Part shown: positions 56,522 to 64,000 of the stretch, piece after piece
Layout of the letters: every line of letters begins with the position of its first letter
Numbering within the stretch: the stretch's first letter is position 1
Assembly: GCF_029910655.1 (NCBI RefSeq)
Contig: NZ_CP123897.1
Coordinates: 3,213,547-3,277,546 of the forward strand
Direction of reading: 5' to 3'
DNA length: 64,000 nt
DNA from: Methylomonas sp. UP202
GTDB lineage: Bacteria > Pseudomonadota > Gammaproteobacteria > Methylococcales > Methylomonadaceae
Position numbers and translations under genes: made by a program
The notes under the pieces: generated by a model
Told to the model about the DNA's origin: nothing
Database searches by the model: none
The model's input: only the letters and a program-made list of their open reading frames with translations

Positions 56522-57295
56522 ATGAGCCGATATCCTAGCCCCATCGTATTAATGTATCACGGAACACCGAAAGAGACACCTATCTCCCGGTATTCCTTAC
56601 AGGCTCGCCTGTTTAAAAAGCACATACAATACTTTAAAAAAAATGGCTGGCATACTGCGTTATTTAGAGATTTACTCGATATAAAATCGCTTCCAGAAAA
56701 GACAGTCATCCTAACATTTGACGACGGCTATCTCGATAATTACTTAGGAGCATATTTACCTTTGTTAGAAAACCAAATGAAGGCGACTTGGTTTATAGCG
56801 ACAAAACACATCTCCAACAGCGCAAACTGGCTACCTTTCCGATCGCCTCAAAACGACTTGCTGTCGCACGAACAAATTCTGGATATGCATCGCAACCAAA
56901 TGGAAATCGGCTCTCACACCTGCAGCCATAGAGAACTACCAAGCCTCCACCTAAACGCGCAAATCGACGAACTTATTCACTCGAAGAAACTGTTAGAAAC
57001 TTTGACAAATAGCTCGGTCACCAGCCTAGCCTACCCTTTCGGCCGTTATAACACTGATTCGCTGATCGCCGCGAGGGAGGCGGGATACAACTTGGCGTGT
57101 ACTACTCAGCCAGGATGGCTACATTTAGAGCCAAATCCGCTGTTAATTCGGAGAATTACCATTTTTTCCGGCGACGATGACAAGATTTTAGCGCGAAAAC
57201 TGTCTTTTGCCGATAATGATGTCTCTTGGCCGAAAGTGATGCGTTATTATTCCGACAGGCTCCTAGATCGACTCGGATTAGTAAAGTCCGAGTGA
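56522..57295 (+). CDS. Polysaccharide deacetylase (NodB-type)
   Basis: 257 residues of the CE4/polysaccharide deacetylase family. L-T-F-D-D-G-Y-L gives the catalytic aspartate pair, and S-H-T-C-S-H-R-E-L the zinc histidines; Y-P-F-G-R-Y follows. It should remove N- or O-acetyl groups from a glycan. No signal peptide is evident, so action may be cytoplasmic or at the membrane. Confidence 0.9.
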   Translation: MSRYPSPIVLMYHGTPKETPISRYSLQARLFKKHIQYFKKNGWHTALFRDLLDIKSLPEKTVILTFDDGYLDNYLGAYLPLLENQMKATWFIATKHISNSANWLPFRSPQNDLLSHEQILDMHRNQMEIGSHTCSHRELPSLHLNAQIDELIHSKKLLETLTNSSVTSLAYPFGRYNTDSLIAAREAGYNLACTTQPGWLHLEPNPLLIRRITIFSGDDDKILARKLSFADNDVSWPKVMRYYSDRLLDRLGLVKSE

Positions 57296-57525
57296 TTTTC
57301 CTTCTGCATTTCTGCAAATGAACCAGCGTCAGTGGCATCGGCAACCAATTAACAACCCATTGATTTTAAAGCCCATCGCGTCCAGGTAGGCGGTCAACCG
57401 CCGGATCATCTTTTAGTTTCATGGCGATAAAAATATTTTTTGTCTACACTCTCTACCGGAGTTGCTAAAGACCCAAAAGATATCCGTTACGAGCTTCCTT
57501 AAATCATTTTCGCTATGTCGAACAA

Positions 57526-58479
57526 ATGGATCCAAAACTAAAACTAACTTATGCCATGTGCAGCTACAATCGGGCCGATCGGCTTCGAAAATTAGTGGAT
57601 GCTATTCGGGAGCAAGAATGCCCTATCCCTTACGAAATTTTAGTCGTTAACAACAACAGTACCGACCACACCGAACTTGAACTAGCCGAATTGTCGACAA
57701 ACCCAGGAGCTACGCTTCGATGGGTTACCGAAACCGAACAAGGCATCGTCGCGGCCCGCAACCGCTGTTTAATTGAAGCGATGAGTTCTGACATAATGGT
57801 ATTTATCGACGATGATGAAATTCCATTACCCGGACTGCTATACGCTGCTACCGACGCCATCTGCAACGAAGGTGCTCAAGTTGCCGGAGGGAAAGTGGTG
57901 GTCGACTTCACTGGTCAACGACGGCCAAAATGGCTCGGAGACGAATTACTTGGCTTTCTCGCCGCCACTGATTACGGTGAAGCGCCGTTTTGGGTGACAA
58001 GCAAGGACACACCGTTATGGACTGCGAATATCGCATACGACATGAAAATATTCCGCGAAAATCCAGATCTACGGTTCGACAAGCGTTACGACAGGCAGGG
58101 AAAAGCAATCGGTGGCGGTGAAGATGTTATGATGTTCGGCCTCCTTCTGAATTCCGCTATGAAAATCCGCTACCGCCCAGATATGACGGTTCTACATTCC
58201 GTCGAACCTTGGCGGTTGAAGCCTAGCTACTTCCTAAAATTACATTTTAGCTCCGGCTTTAGAAGCGCCTATAATTGCGGAATTAAATATAAACGCAATT
58301 TTTTTGGAGTTCCTCTATTTCTATTTAGTCAGGCATTAAAATTATTTTTTTTGTGGCTAACTTTGGCATTAAAGAACCAAAAACTTGAATTAAGGAAATG
58401 CATGAATTTCACACATGCACTTGGGCAAATATGCGGTTACTTTAGTCGATGGAAAGAAAACCCAGACTATAGGATCTAA
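57526..58479 (+). CDS. GT2 glycosyltransferase
   Basis: 317 residues of GT2. It has M-C-S-Y-N-R-A-D-R-L, V-V-N-N-N-S-T-D-H-T and the DxD equivalent V-F-I-D-D-D-E-I-P. The C-terminal 70 residues contain a hydrophobic stretch (F-L-F-S-Q-A-L-K-L-F-F-L-W) that may tether it to the membrane. It precedes the ligase gene by 18 nt and is probably co-transcribed with it. Confidence 0.92.
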   Translation: MDPKLKLTYAMCSYNRADRLRKLVDAIREQECPIPYEILVVNNNSTDHTELELAELSTNPGATLRWVTETEQGIVAARNRCLIEAMSSDIMVFIDDDEIPLPGLLYAATDAICNEGAQVAGGKVVVDFTGQRRPKWLGDELLGFLAATDYGEAPFWVTSKDTPLWTANIAYDMKIFRENPDLRFDKRYDRQGKAIGGGEDVMMFGLLLNSAMKIRYRPDMTVLHSVEPWRLKPSYFLKLHFSSGFRSAYNCGIKYKRNFFGVPLFLFSQALKLFFLWLTLALKNQKLELRKCMNFTHALGQICGYFSRWKENPDYRI

Positions 58480-58497
58480 TCAACACACAGGCCTCAC

Positions 58498-59760
58498 GTG
58501 CGCGACATCGTTGTACTTATCTTTCTTTCAGGCTGCATTGTAGCCGCTATCAAACGGCCTTGGTGGGGCGTTTTGTCACTGGCGATTTTCAGTTACATGA
58601 ATCCTCATGCCTATGCTTGGGGCTTCGTGCGCACCTTACCGGTTTACATGATTTTATTTTTGGTTGTCGTAATCAGTACATTTACCACCAAAGATAAGCA
58701 ACCGATACCCAAAGACTGGAGAGTCACCGTCTTCTTCTTATTATGGGTGTATTTCATGTTTACGACGACTCAGTCGCCGCTTCAAGATATTGCTTGGTCC
58801 CGCTTCTGGTTTGTCACCAAAATATATATACCGTTTTACTTTACACTGACTCTAATCAACACAAGAACTAAATTGTACTACCTGATATCGACTATTGGTA
58901 TTTCTATTGGCATTGTAGCCGTCAAAGGAGGAATATTCGCGATAGCCAAAGGGTTTTCTCATCGAGTTTACGGTCCACCAGGTACTCAATTCGAAGACAA
59001 CAATCAATTCGCGATAGCAATGCTAATGGTTATTCCATTATTATTAATCTTTCGACGCGAACTCAAAAATGAATTATTGAAGAGAGTTACTTTATTTTCG
59101 GTACCGGTTATTTACGCGGCCGCTTTATCCTCTTGGTCTCGCGGCGCGTTATTGACAATGATTGCATTGACGTTCATCTTGATTTCAAACTCAGGACGGA
59201 AATATTTAACGATTCCACTGGTTTTCGTCGGGGTATTTTTCGTTAAGGATTATTTACCGGATGAATGGTTCGGACGTATGCATACCATGGAAAGCTATGA
59301 AGAAGATCAATCGGCCATGGGCCGCATCGTTGCCTGGACCGACGGCTGGAATTATGCGGTAAGTCATCCGTTTACCGGTTGCGGTTTTGAAGGGTGGAAG
59401 TTCGTGACCTTACGCGATTGGCACAGTTCTTACGTGGAAATCCTAGCCGAGCACGGTTTTGTGGCGTTTGGCTTGTGGTTCTCGCTGTTGGCTGGCTCGT
59501 TAGTCAACCTAACGCTGCTCATGCGAAAAACCAAAGGCATCCCGGAACTGGAATGGGTCGGATATTACTGTCTGATGCTTAGGGCATCTCTGATCTGCTA
59601 TATGATCGGAACTTTATTTTTAGGCTTGTCGTATTGGGATTTACTTTATCATTTAGTTTTCATTGCCGTGCTAATCAAAAAATTCGCTCTGGAGGAGCTG
59701 GCGCAAATATCCGCGACCAATTCGGGGCTTAAGAAACATAAACGAATCCCCGCTTACTAA
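58498..59760 (+). CDS. O-antigen ligase-like protein, exosortase-A type
   Basis: 420 residues, GTG start, about eleven membrane helices. M-R-D-I-V-V-L, then R-P-W-W-G-V-L, then F-S-Y-M-N-P-H at the N-terminus is characteristic of the putative O-glycosylation ligases found with exosortase A (TIGR03097). A periplasmic loop has G-F-E-G-W and R-D-W-H-S-S-Y, the Wzy_C-like segment. It would transfer or polymerise lipid-linked glycans in the periplasm. No exosortase lies in this window, so the rest of the system should be near. Confidence 0.88.
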   Translation: MRDIVVLIFLSGCIVAAIKRPWWGVLSLAIFSYMNPHAYAWGFVRTLPVYMILFLVVVISTFTTKDKQPIPKDWRVTVFFLLWVYFMFTTTQSPLQDIAWSRFWFVTKIYIPFYFTLTLINTRTKLYYLISTIGISIGIVAVKGGIFAIAKGFSHRVYGPPGTQFEDNNQFAIAMLMVIPLLLIFRRELKNELLKRVTLFSVPVIYAAALSSWSRGALLTMIALTFILISNSGRKYLTIPLVFVGVFFVKDYLPDEWFGRMHTMESYEEDQSAMGRIVAWTDGWNYAVSHPFTGCGFEGWKFVTLRDWHSSYVEILAEHGFVAFGLWFSLLAGSLVNLTLLMRKTKGIPELEWVGYYCLMLRASLICYMIGTLFLGLSYWDLLYHLVFIAVLIKKFALEELAQISATNSGLKKHKRIPAY

Positions 59761-59786
59761 ATTTAACTCGGCCGTAGCGCATTTTA

Positions 59787-61871
59787 ATGGAAACTGTCGC
59801 CCAGCTCCTCTACTCCGCTTGCCTTTCCTCGTTATTTGGCATGGTCGCTTTAATCAGCCAAACCTGGCACAACTATTCGCGAACCGGCCCTGGAATTCCG
59901 GAGGAAGTTGAACGGAAATTTCGCTGGCACATGGTTTATGCCGGTCTTCGCTTAGCCCTTTGGTGTTACGTGATATTTCTATTGACGGCGTTGCCGGGTC
60001 CTATATTCTGGCAAAGTTGCGCTTCACTATTGAATATCGAATTCAAAACCTCGACAGCATTTTTTTTCGGCTTATGCTCGAGTGCTCTTGTGATTGGATA
60101 TTTCTTTTGTTACCAATTATTATTTTCTCCAGGCGCGATTCAATTATCGTTTCAGTATCGTTTTTCCAGGCTATATGGACTGCACGACGCATTGACGCCT
60201 GCAATATTGAAATCAATCAAATTCGCTGGCATCTTCGTTTGGGTGACAATATCAGGCTTGAGCTTGTTTTCAGCGGCTCTTCCGGAAACCGTTTATATTT
60301 TCGCGATCAACCTTATATACGGTTGGTTAGCGATCAGTATTAGGGTCAAGGAACCCGCGCCGCTCGAATCCAAACCAAAATCACCGTCCTTCCCGAACAT
60401 TGTCATGATCGGTGCCGACACCTTGCGTTGCGACCGCCTTGGCGCTTATCGCTATCGCAGAAATCTGACACCGAATATCGACAAGTTGTGCGCCGACGGC
60501 GTGTTACTTGGAAACTGTATAACCCCGGTGGCTAGAACGGCGCCCAGTGTCGCGTCGTTGTTTTCGGGTTTATGGCCCTACCAACATGGCATTCGCGACA
60601 ACTACCCGTCCGCGGAGGAATGCCGGCTACCTCATCCAAGTTTAGTGCAATGCTTAAAAGCCCAAGGCTATTCGACCCTAGCGGTTTCCGACTGGGCCGG
60701 CGCGGACTTCGGGAAAATAGACTTCGGATTCGAAACCGTATCGTTGCCCGAAGATCAGTGGAATCTCAAGTTGTTGTTCAGACAAGGACCGTCCGTCATT
60801 CGCGGTTTTTTATCGTTGTTTACCAACAATTCACTGGGAAAAAAGTACCTGCCAGAGTTGTATTATCTGGCTGGTATGCCGCTGACCGGTAAGCTAGGCC
60901 GGGAATGCCGCCAATTTATTGCGTCGGCGGCGCGAGAGGAGCGCCCGTTTTTTCTGAATCTGTTTACCTCGACCACGCACGTTCCGTTTACCTGCGATTA
61001 CCCCTATTACAAGTTATTCACACCTGAGAATTACCGAGGCGAGTCGAAATTCATCATGACCAAACTCGCCACGCCTTGCGAAATCGTCGATAAACAGCAG
61101 AGAGGTTCGGATTATTTCGACGTACCGCAGATCATCAATCTCTACGACAGCTGCGTCAGACAATTCGACGACGAGGTCGGCAAAATCGTTGATTTTATCG
61201 AACAATCGGGTTTGTCCGAAAACACGCTGATTGTGATTTACAGCGACCACGGCGCCGATTTTTTCGAGACCGGCTGTTGGGGGCAAGGCAACACGCTGTT
61301 AGGCAAGGATCCAAGCGGCCGCATCCCGCTGGTCATGAAAGGCCCCGGCATGCCGAAAGGCGTCAAGTTCGAGCCGGTTTGCCGCGCCGTGGATGTGATG
61401 CCAACATTGCTTGGCTGGTTAAAGCTGGACGTTCCGGAACATTTGCCGGGCACCAACCTGATGCCCTACATTCTTGAAAACCGATCGCCCAATCTATACG
61501 CCTATCAGGAAACCGGAATTTGGCTCGGCAAGGTGCCGGGCCTGCATCCCGAGCAAATCCTTTACCCCAACATCGTCGAATTGTTGGACATCCCCGACCA
61601 GCAAGCCGGCACATTGGTCATCAACGCCAAGTATTATCCAACCGTGATCCAAGCGAAGAGCCGTTCGATACAAGACGAGCGCTGGAAATTGATTTGCATC
61701 GCGACCCACCGTGGCCCGGTGTACCAACTCTACGATTTGGAAACCGATGCCTATCGGGATGTAGCGTCGGAATTTCCCGAGATTTATGCCCGCCTGCAAG
61801 CACAGCTGGCGATTCATTTGAAAGCGGATCCATACTGGAATCCCGCTCCGACCACACCGTCGGCCGCTTAA
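59787..61871 (+). CDS. Membrane sulfatase-fold enzyme
   Basis: 694 residues. Five membrane helices (about 5-185) precede an alkaline-phosphatase-superfamily sulfatase domain. M-I-G-A-D-T-L-R holds the metal-binding Asp near 211. The nucleophile position is a threonine in V-A-R-T-A-P-S (about 251) rather than the formylglycine cysteine, and Y-S-D-H-G-A-D gives late ligands. Thr nucleophiles are typical of LtaS and EptA-type phosphoglycerol or phosphoethanolamine transferases, so a glycan or lipid modification role is likelier than sulfate hydrolysis. Confidence 0.85.
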   Translation: METVAQLLYSACLSSLFGMVALISQTWHNYSRTGPGIPEEVERKFRWHMVYAGLRLALWCYVIFLLTALPGPIFWQSCASLLNIEFKTSTAFFFGLCSSALVIGYFFCYQLLFSPGAIQLSFQYRFSRLYGLHDALTPAILKSIKFAGIFVWVTISGLSLFSAALPETVYIFAINLIYGWLAISIRVKEPAPLESKPKSPSFPNIVMIGADTLRCDRLGAYRYRRNLTPNIDKLCADGVLLGNCITPVARTAPSVASLFSGLWPYQHGIRDNYPSAEECRLPHPSLVQCLKAQGYSTLAVSDWAGADFGKIDFGFETVSLPEDQWNLKLLFRQGPSVIRGFLSLFTNNSLGKKYLPELYYLAGMPLTGKLGRECRQFIASAAREERPFFLNLFTSTTHVPFTCDYPYYKLFTPENYRGESKFIMTKLATPCEIVDKQQRGSDYFDVPQIINLYDSCVRQFDDEVGKIVDFIEQSGLSENTLIVIYSDHGADFFETGCWGQGNTLLGKDPSGRIPLVMKGPGMPKGVKFEPVCRAVDVMPTLLGWLKLDVPEHLPGTNLMPYILENRSPNLYAYQETGIWLGKVPGLHPEQILYPNIVELLDIPDQQAGTLVINAKYYPTVIQAKSRSIQDERWKLICIATHRGPVYQLYDLETDAYRDVASEFPEIYARLQAQLAIHLKADPYWNPAPTTPSAA

Positions 61872-62515
61872 GACAACAAATTCGCCAACAATTCGGCGAC
61901 CGCTAACCAATCGCGTGAGTCGCCGTCATGCGCCGCTTTCATGGTAGAAAGTGTTGCCGATTTAGCATTGGCGGCGGATTGCCGCTTGGCCACCGGACGC
62001 TTGTTCGCCAACATTCGACCTCCCGCCCGCTGCCACTCCAGCAAATGACTGATTTGACCGCCGTCCAGCCATACGCCGTGACTCGCGCAACGATCCACTA
62101 CGACGCCACTACGATAACCGTACAGTACCCGGTTCATCAACACTCGGCATACCGGACATTTTAAGTAACGGACGCGCGCGTCCGCCGAATAGCGCTCGCG
62201 GTTAATGCCGTCCAACCAAGCCCGATCGACAGCCAATGTCGATCCGGCCGTCCGCGCCAACAAAGTTTCGATTTCCCCCGGATCGAAAAACAAGCCATAA
62301 CAAGTCCCGCAGCGTTCGAGTTGCAAAACCTGTTCGCCTTCCAGTGCCACGGTTTGCAACGGGGTGTCGCACACCGGACAAATTCTCGAGGTCTGAGTCC
62401 CAATCGGGCTGAAATCATACTTGCCCGATAGATCGATATCATTGCGCACGCCGCAATACCGGCAAATCTGACTATTCGCCGCCAACGGCGCGGAACACGC
62501 GCTACATTTCGCCAT
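61868..62515 (-). CDS. Zinc-finger (zf-TFIIB-like) protein
   Basis: 215 residues. The N-terminus is a four-Cys zinc ribbon (C-S-A-C and C-R-Y-C). Two zf-TFIIB-like units follow: C-P-V-C with C-G-T-C-Y-G-L-F-F-D-P-G, and C-P-V-C with C-A-S-H-G-V-W-L-D-G-G. Convergent with, and overlapping by four bases, the sulfatase gene. Bacterial members of this family have no well-defined role. Confidence 0.85.
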   Translation of the reverse strand: MAKCSACSAPLAANSQICRYCGVRNDIDLSGKYDFSPIGTQTSRICPVCDTPLQTVALEGEQVLQLERCGTCYGLFFDPGEIETLLARTAGSTLAVDRAWLDGINRERYSADARVRYLKCPVCRVLMNRVLYGYRSGVVVDRCASHGVWLDGGQISHLLEWQRAGGRMLANKRPVAKRQSAANAKSATLSTMKAAHDGDSRDWLAVAELLANLLS

Positions 62516-62669
62516 TTTCGGTTCCCTATAAAGTCCGCTCCGACGTCATCGACCATGCCGCCACTTTTGAAAATAAAGTTCCACGCCCACCAAGCTTCCT
62601 TTCAGTACTGGCGCGGCATCGTGCAATTGCGTAACATTTTGGCAATTATGGCAAAGAACAGGAGTTCAC

Positions 62670-63215
62670 GTGGCAATCAGAACCTATCAATCCAGCAAAC
62701 CCAAGCTCGGCGAGCGTGTCCTGATCGACGAAACCGCCGTCGTCATCGGTAGCGTAGAATTGGGCGACGACGTTTCGGTCTGGCCAACCGCAGTCTTGCG
62801 CGGCGACGTGGAGAAAATTTGCATCGGTAATGCCAGCAATGTTCAAGACGGCTCCATCTTGCACGTGTCGCACGCTGGCGACTATTCGCCGAGCGGCTAT
62901 CCCCTAAGGATAGGCGAGTCCGTCACGATCGGTCATCGCGCGGTTATTCACGGTTGCACGATAGGCAATTATTGCCTGATCGGCATTGGCGCCATCGTCA
63001 TGGACGGGGCGGTGCTCGGCGACTACAGCATGCTGGGTGCCGGCGCGCTAGTGCCGCCGGGTAAAAAATTGGAAGGCGGATATCTGTACATCGGCGTACC
63101 CGCCAAGGCCGCTCGCGCGCTAACCGACGACGAGAAGATCTTTTTGGCCTACTCCGCGTCGCACTACGTCAAACTCAAAGATAGTTATCTGGACCGCAAA
63201 GCCACCCCGGAGTGA
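62670..63215 (+). CDS. Gamma-class carbonic anhydrase family protein
   Basis: 181 residues from GTG. A left-handed beta-helix has hexapeptide repeats (I-G-S-V-E-L, V-W-P-T-A-V). The zinc histidines lie in I-L-H-V-S-H and V-T-I-G-H-R-A-V-I-H-G-C; V-L-R-G-D is also conserved. It resembles YrdA/Cam-type proteins, some active as carbonic anhydrases and others not. Monocistronic and divergent from the zinc-finger gene. Confidence 0.9.
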   Translation: MAIRTYQSSKPKLGERVLIDETAVVIGSVELGDDVSVWPTAVLRGDVEKICIGNASNVQDGSILHVSHAGDYSPSGYPLRIGESVTIGHRAVIHGCTIGNYCLIGIGAIVMDGAVLGDYSMLGAGALVPPGKKLEGGYLYIGVPAKAARALTDDEKIFLAYSASHYVKLKDSYLDRKATPE

Positions 63216-63656
63216 TCGCGGTTTACACTCACGGCCCAAAACATGATTCGGCTAACCACCAGCCATTGACCGGCCGGTCGCAGGCCCCCTGGTCGTCCTG
63301 AATCGGCGGCCTACTCTTCGTCCTTGGATCGCACGCCCCGAAGCGACGACGCCCATTATTAATATTGAAACGATATTTGTTTGACAAGTCCGGCCGCTTG
63401 TTATATTGTTTCGATTCGCTACCAATAACGGACGCCGATCACGCGGTTTTTAAATTGTTGGTTGCGCGCGGCTCTTGCCCTCGGCCGCGCCCGACCTTCC
63501 GGCACGGATCCACCAACCATCCGGCCTATTCCTCTTGTCCGGCGTCCGCCGGTAGCGAAACCGGAAATCGAGTTCCCGGCCGAAGTTGGCCGACAACACC
63601 GGCTTCCATTCTTACTAGACCCGACTTCGGCCATCGCCGAAAATAAGAGGTAAACC
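63216..63656. other. Intergenic, no supported gene
   Basis: About 440 bases. A 93-codon TTG-started frame begins plausibly (K-R-Y-L-F-D-K-S-G-R-L-L) but degenerates into a Pro/Arg-rich shadow; I do not accept it. The region should hold the promoter of the following small-gene pair. Confidence 0.4.
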
Positions 63657-63842
63657 ATGAGTGAAGTACACCAAGAGAAAGATCATTTCGTACTGTATGT
63701 TGTCGTGACGGTCGTCGTGGTCGTCGGCGCGATATTGGCGGTCAAGCTGAACGAAAACGAAAAATTCGCCCCCATCAAGGACCAAATCAACGAGGAACAC
63801 CGTTTAATGAATATCCGCGTCATCGCCAACCGGGAGGACTGA
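63657..63842 (+). CDS. Small single-helix membrane protein
   Basis: 61 residues with one membrane helix (about 12-28, very valine-rich) and a charged C-terminal tail. AGAGG precedes the ATG. A secreted-protein gene starts 2 nt after its stop, so the two are an operon. Family not recognised. Confidence 0.65.
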   Translation: MSEVHQEKDHFVLYVVVTVVVVVGAILAVKLNENEKFAPIKDQINEEHRLMNIRVIANRED

Positions 63843-63844
63843 AC

Positions 63845-64000
63845 ATGCGCAAATTTCCGTTTGTGTTGAGTTTGCTGCTGACCATGTTGATCAACACACC
63901 GCTGCAAGCCACCGAATATATTTATCGCGACCTGATGGCCAATAGTCTGGCACCGGCGCATTGCGACGCCGAACCCAAGGCGCGCGACGCCGCGGCCAAA
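63845..64000 (+). CDS. Secreted protein, 3' partial
   Basis: The visible 52 residues start M-R-K-F-P-F-V-L-S-L-L-L-T-M-L, a signal peptide ending near L-Q-A. The mature part begins T-E-Y-I-Y-R-D-L-M-A-N. Cut by the window edge. Coupled to the small membrane protein. Function unknown. Confidence 0.7.
   Translation, partial: MRKFPFVLSLLLTMLINTPLQATEYIYRDLMANSLAPAHCDAEPKARDAAAK

Noticed and set aside
63365-63646. 93-codon TTG-started frame
   Set aside because: Only the first third looks protein-like; no ribosome-binding site and a low-complexity tail.

Overview
The window looks like a chromosomal segment of a methylotrophic gammaproteobacterium, probably a type I methanotroph of the Methylomonas/Methylobacter kind. 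The strongest evidence is a two-gene pair (19923-21850): an AfpA/DmrB-type flavoprotein and a DUF6513/dihydropteroate-synthase-like protein. Both are known from tetrahydromethanopterin (H4MPT) metabolism in methylotrophs. The Suf gene order, RsmJ, the gamma-proteobacterial prfB/lysS neighbourhood and an exosortase-A-type O-glycosylation ligase agree with this. No rRNA, tRNA, phage or CRISPR locus was seen.

Layout. 1-1507 is the 3' part of a serine beta-lactamase-like protein. 1801-7485 is a dedicated Hsp70 cassette on the minus strand: TPR protein, J-like protein without HPD, GrpE-like factor, Hsp70, zinc-ribbon protein. 7677-12234 holds a membrane PAS-GGDEF diguanylate cyclase, a secreted protein and a GAF-PAS sigma54 activator. 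12423-16850 is a mosaic accessory region with integron attC-like sites, apparently without an integrase in the window. Its genes are a TIR-domain gene, an acuI-like gene, a HEPN-like gene, a RAYT with REP copies, and an IS remnant. Two tandem-repeat tracts (17380-17560 and 19572-19846) flank a FlhG/MinD-like ATPase.

19923-30336 carries the H4MPT pair, an MCP pseudogene, two HAD phosphatases, a zincin-like secreted protein, an Ada repair gene with a damaged alkA, an AhpD-like protein divergent from a MocR/PdxR regulator, and an O-methyltransferase with its TetR regulator. 31373-34505 is an AT-rich three-gene operon (NdpA/YejK-like protein, PD-(D/E)XK-like protein, unknown protein). It has a clear promoter and is the best candidate here for an undescribed, possibly defensive, system. 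Next to it lies a relBE module bracketed by ~110-bp direct repeats.

35870-43913 is mostly housekeeping: a membrane protein, a D-cysteine desulfhydrase-like enzyme, folP, a Nif11-domain protein, a flavin reductase, lysS and prfB (separated by a DUF5615/DUF433 toxin-antitoxin pair), and lgt. 44072-53324 is the SUF iron-sulfur assembly locus (regulator, sufB, sufC, sufD, sufS, sufU, Rieske protein, with rsmJ inside). It is interrupted by an inverted-repeat-bounded element between sufB and sufC and by a Uma2 gene between sufD and sufS. 53813-61871 is an AT-richer exopolysaccharide/O-glycan island: flippase, two GT2 enzymes, deacetylase, O-antigen ligase-like protein, sulfatase-type membrane enzyme. 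The window ends with a zinc-finger protein, a gamma-carbonic anhydrase, and the start of a small membrane/secreted protein pair.
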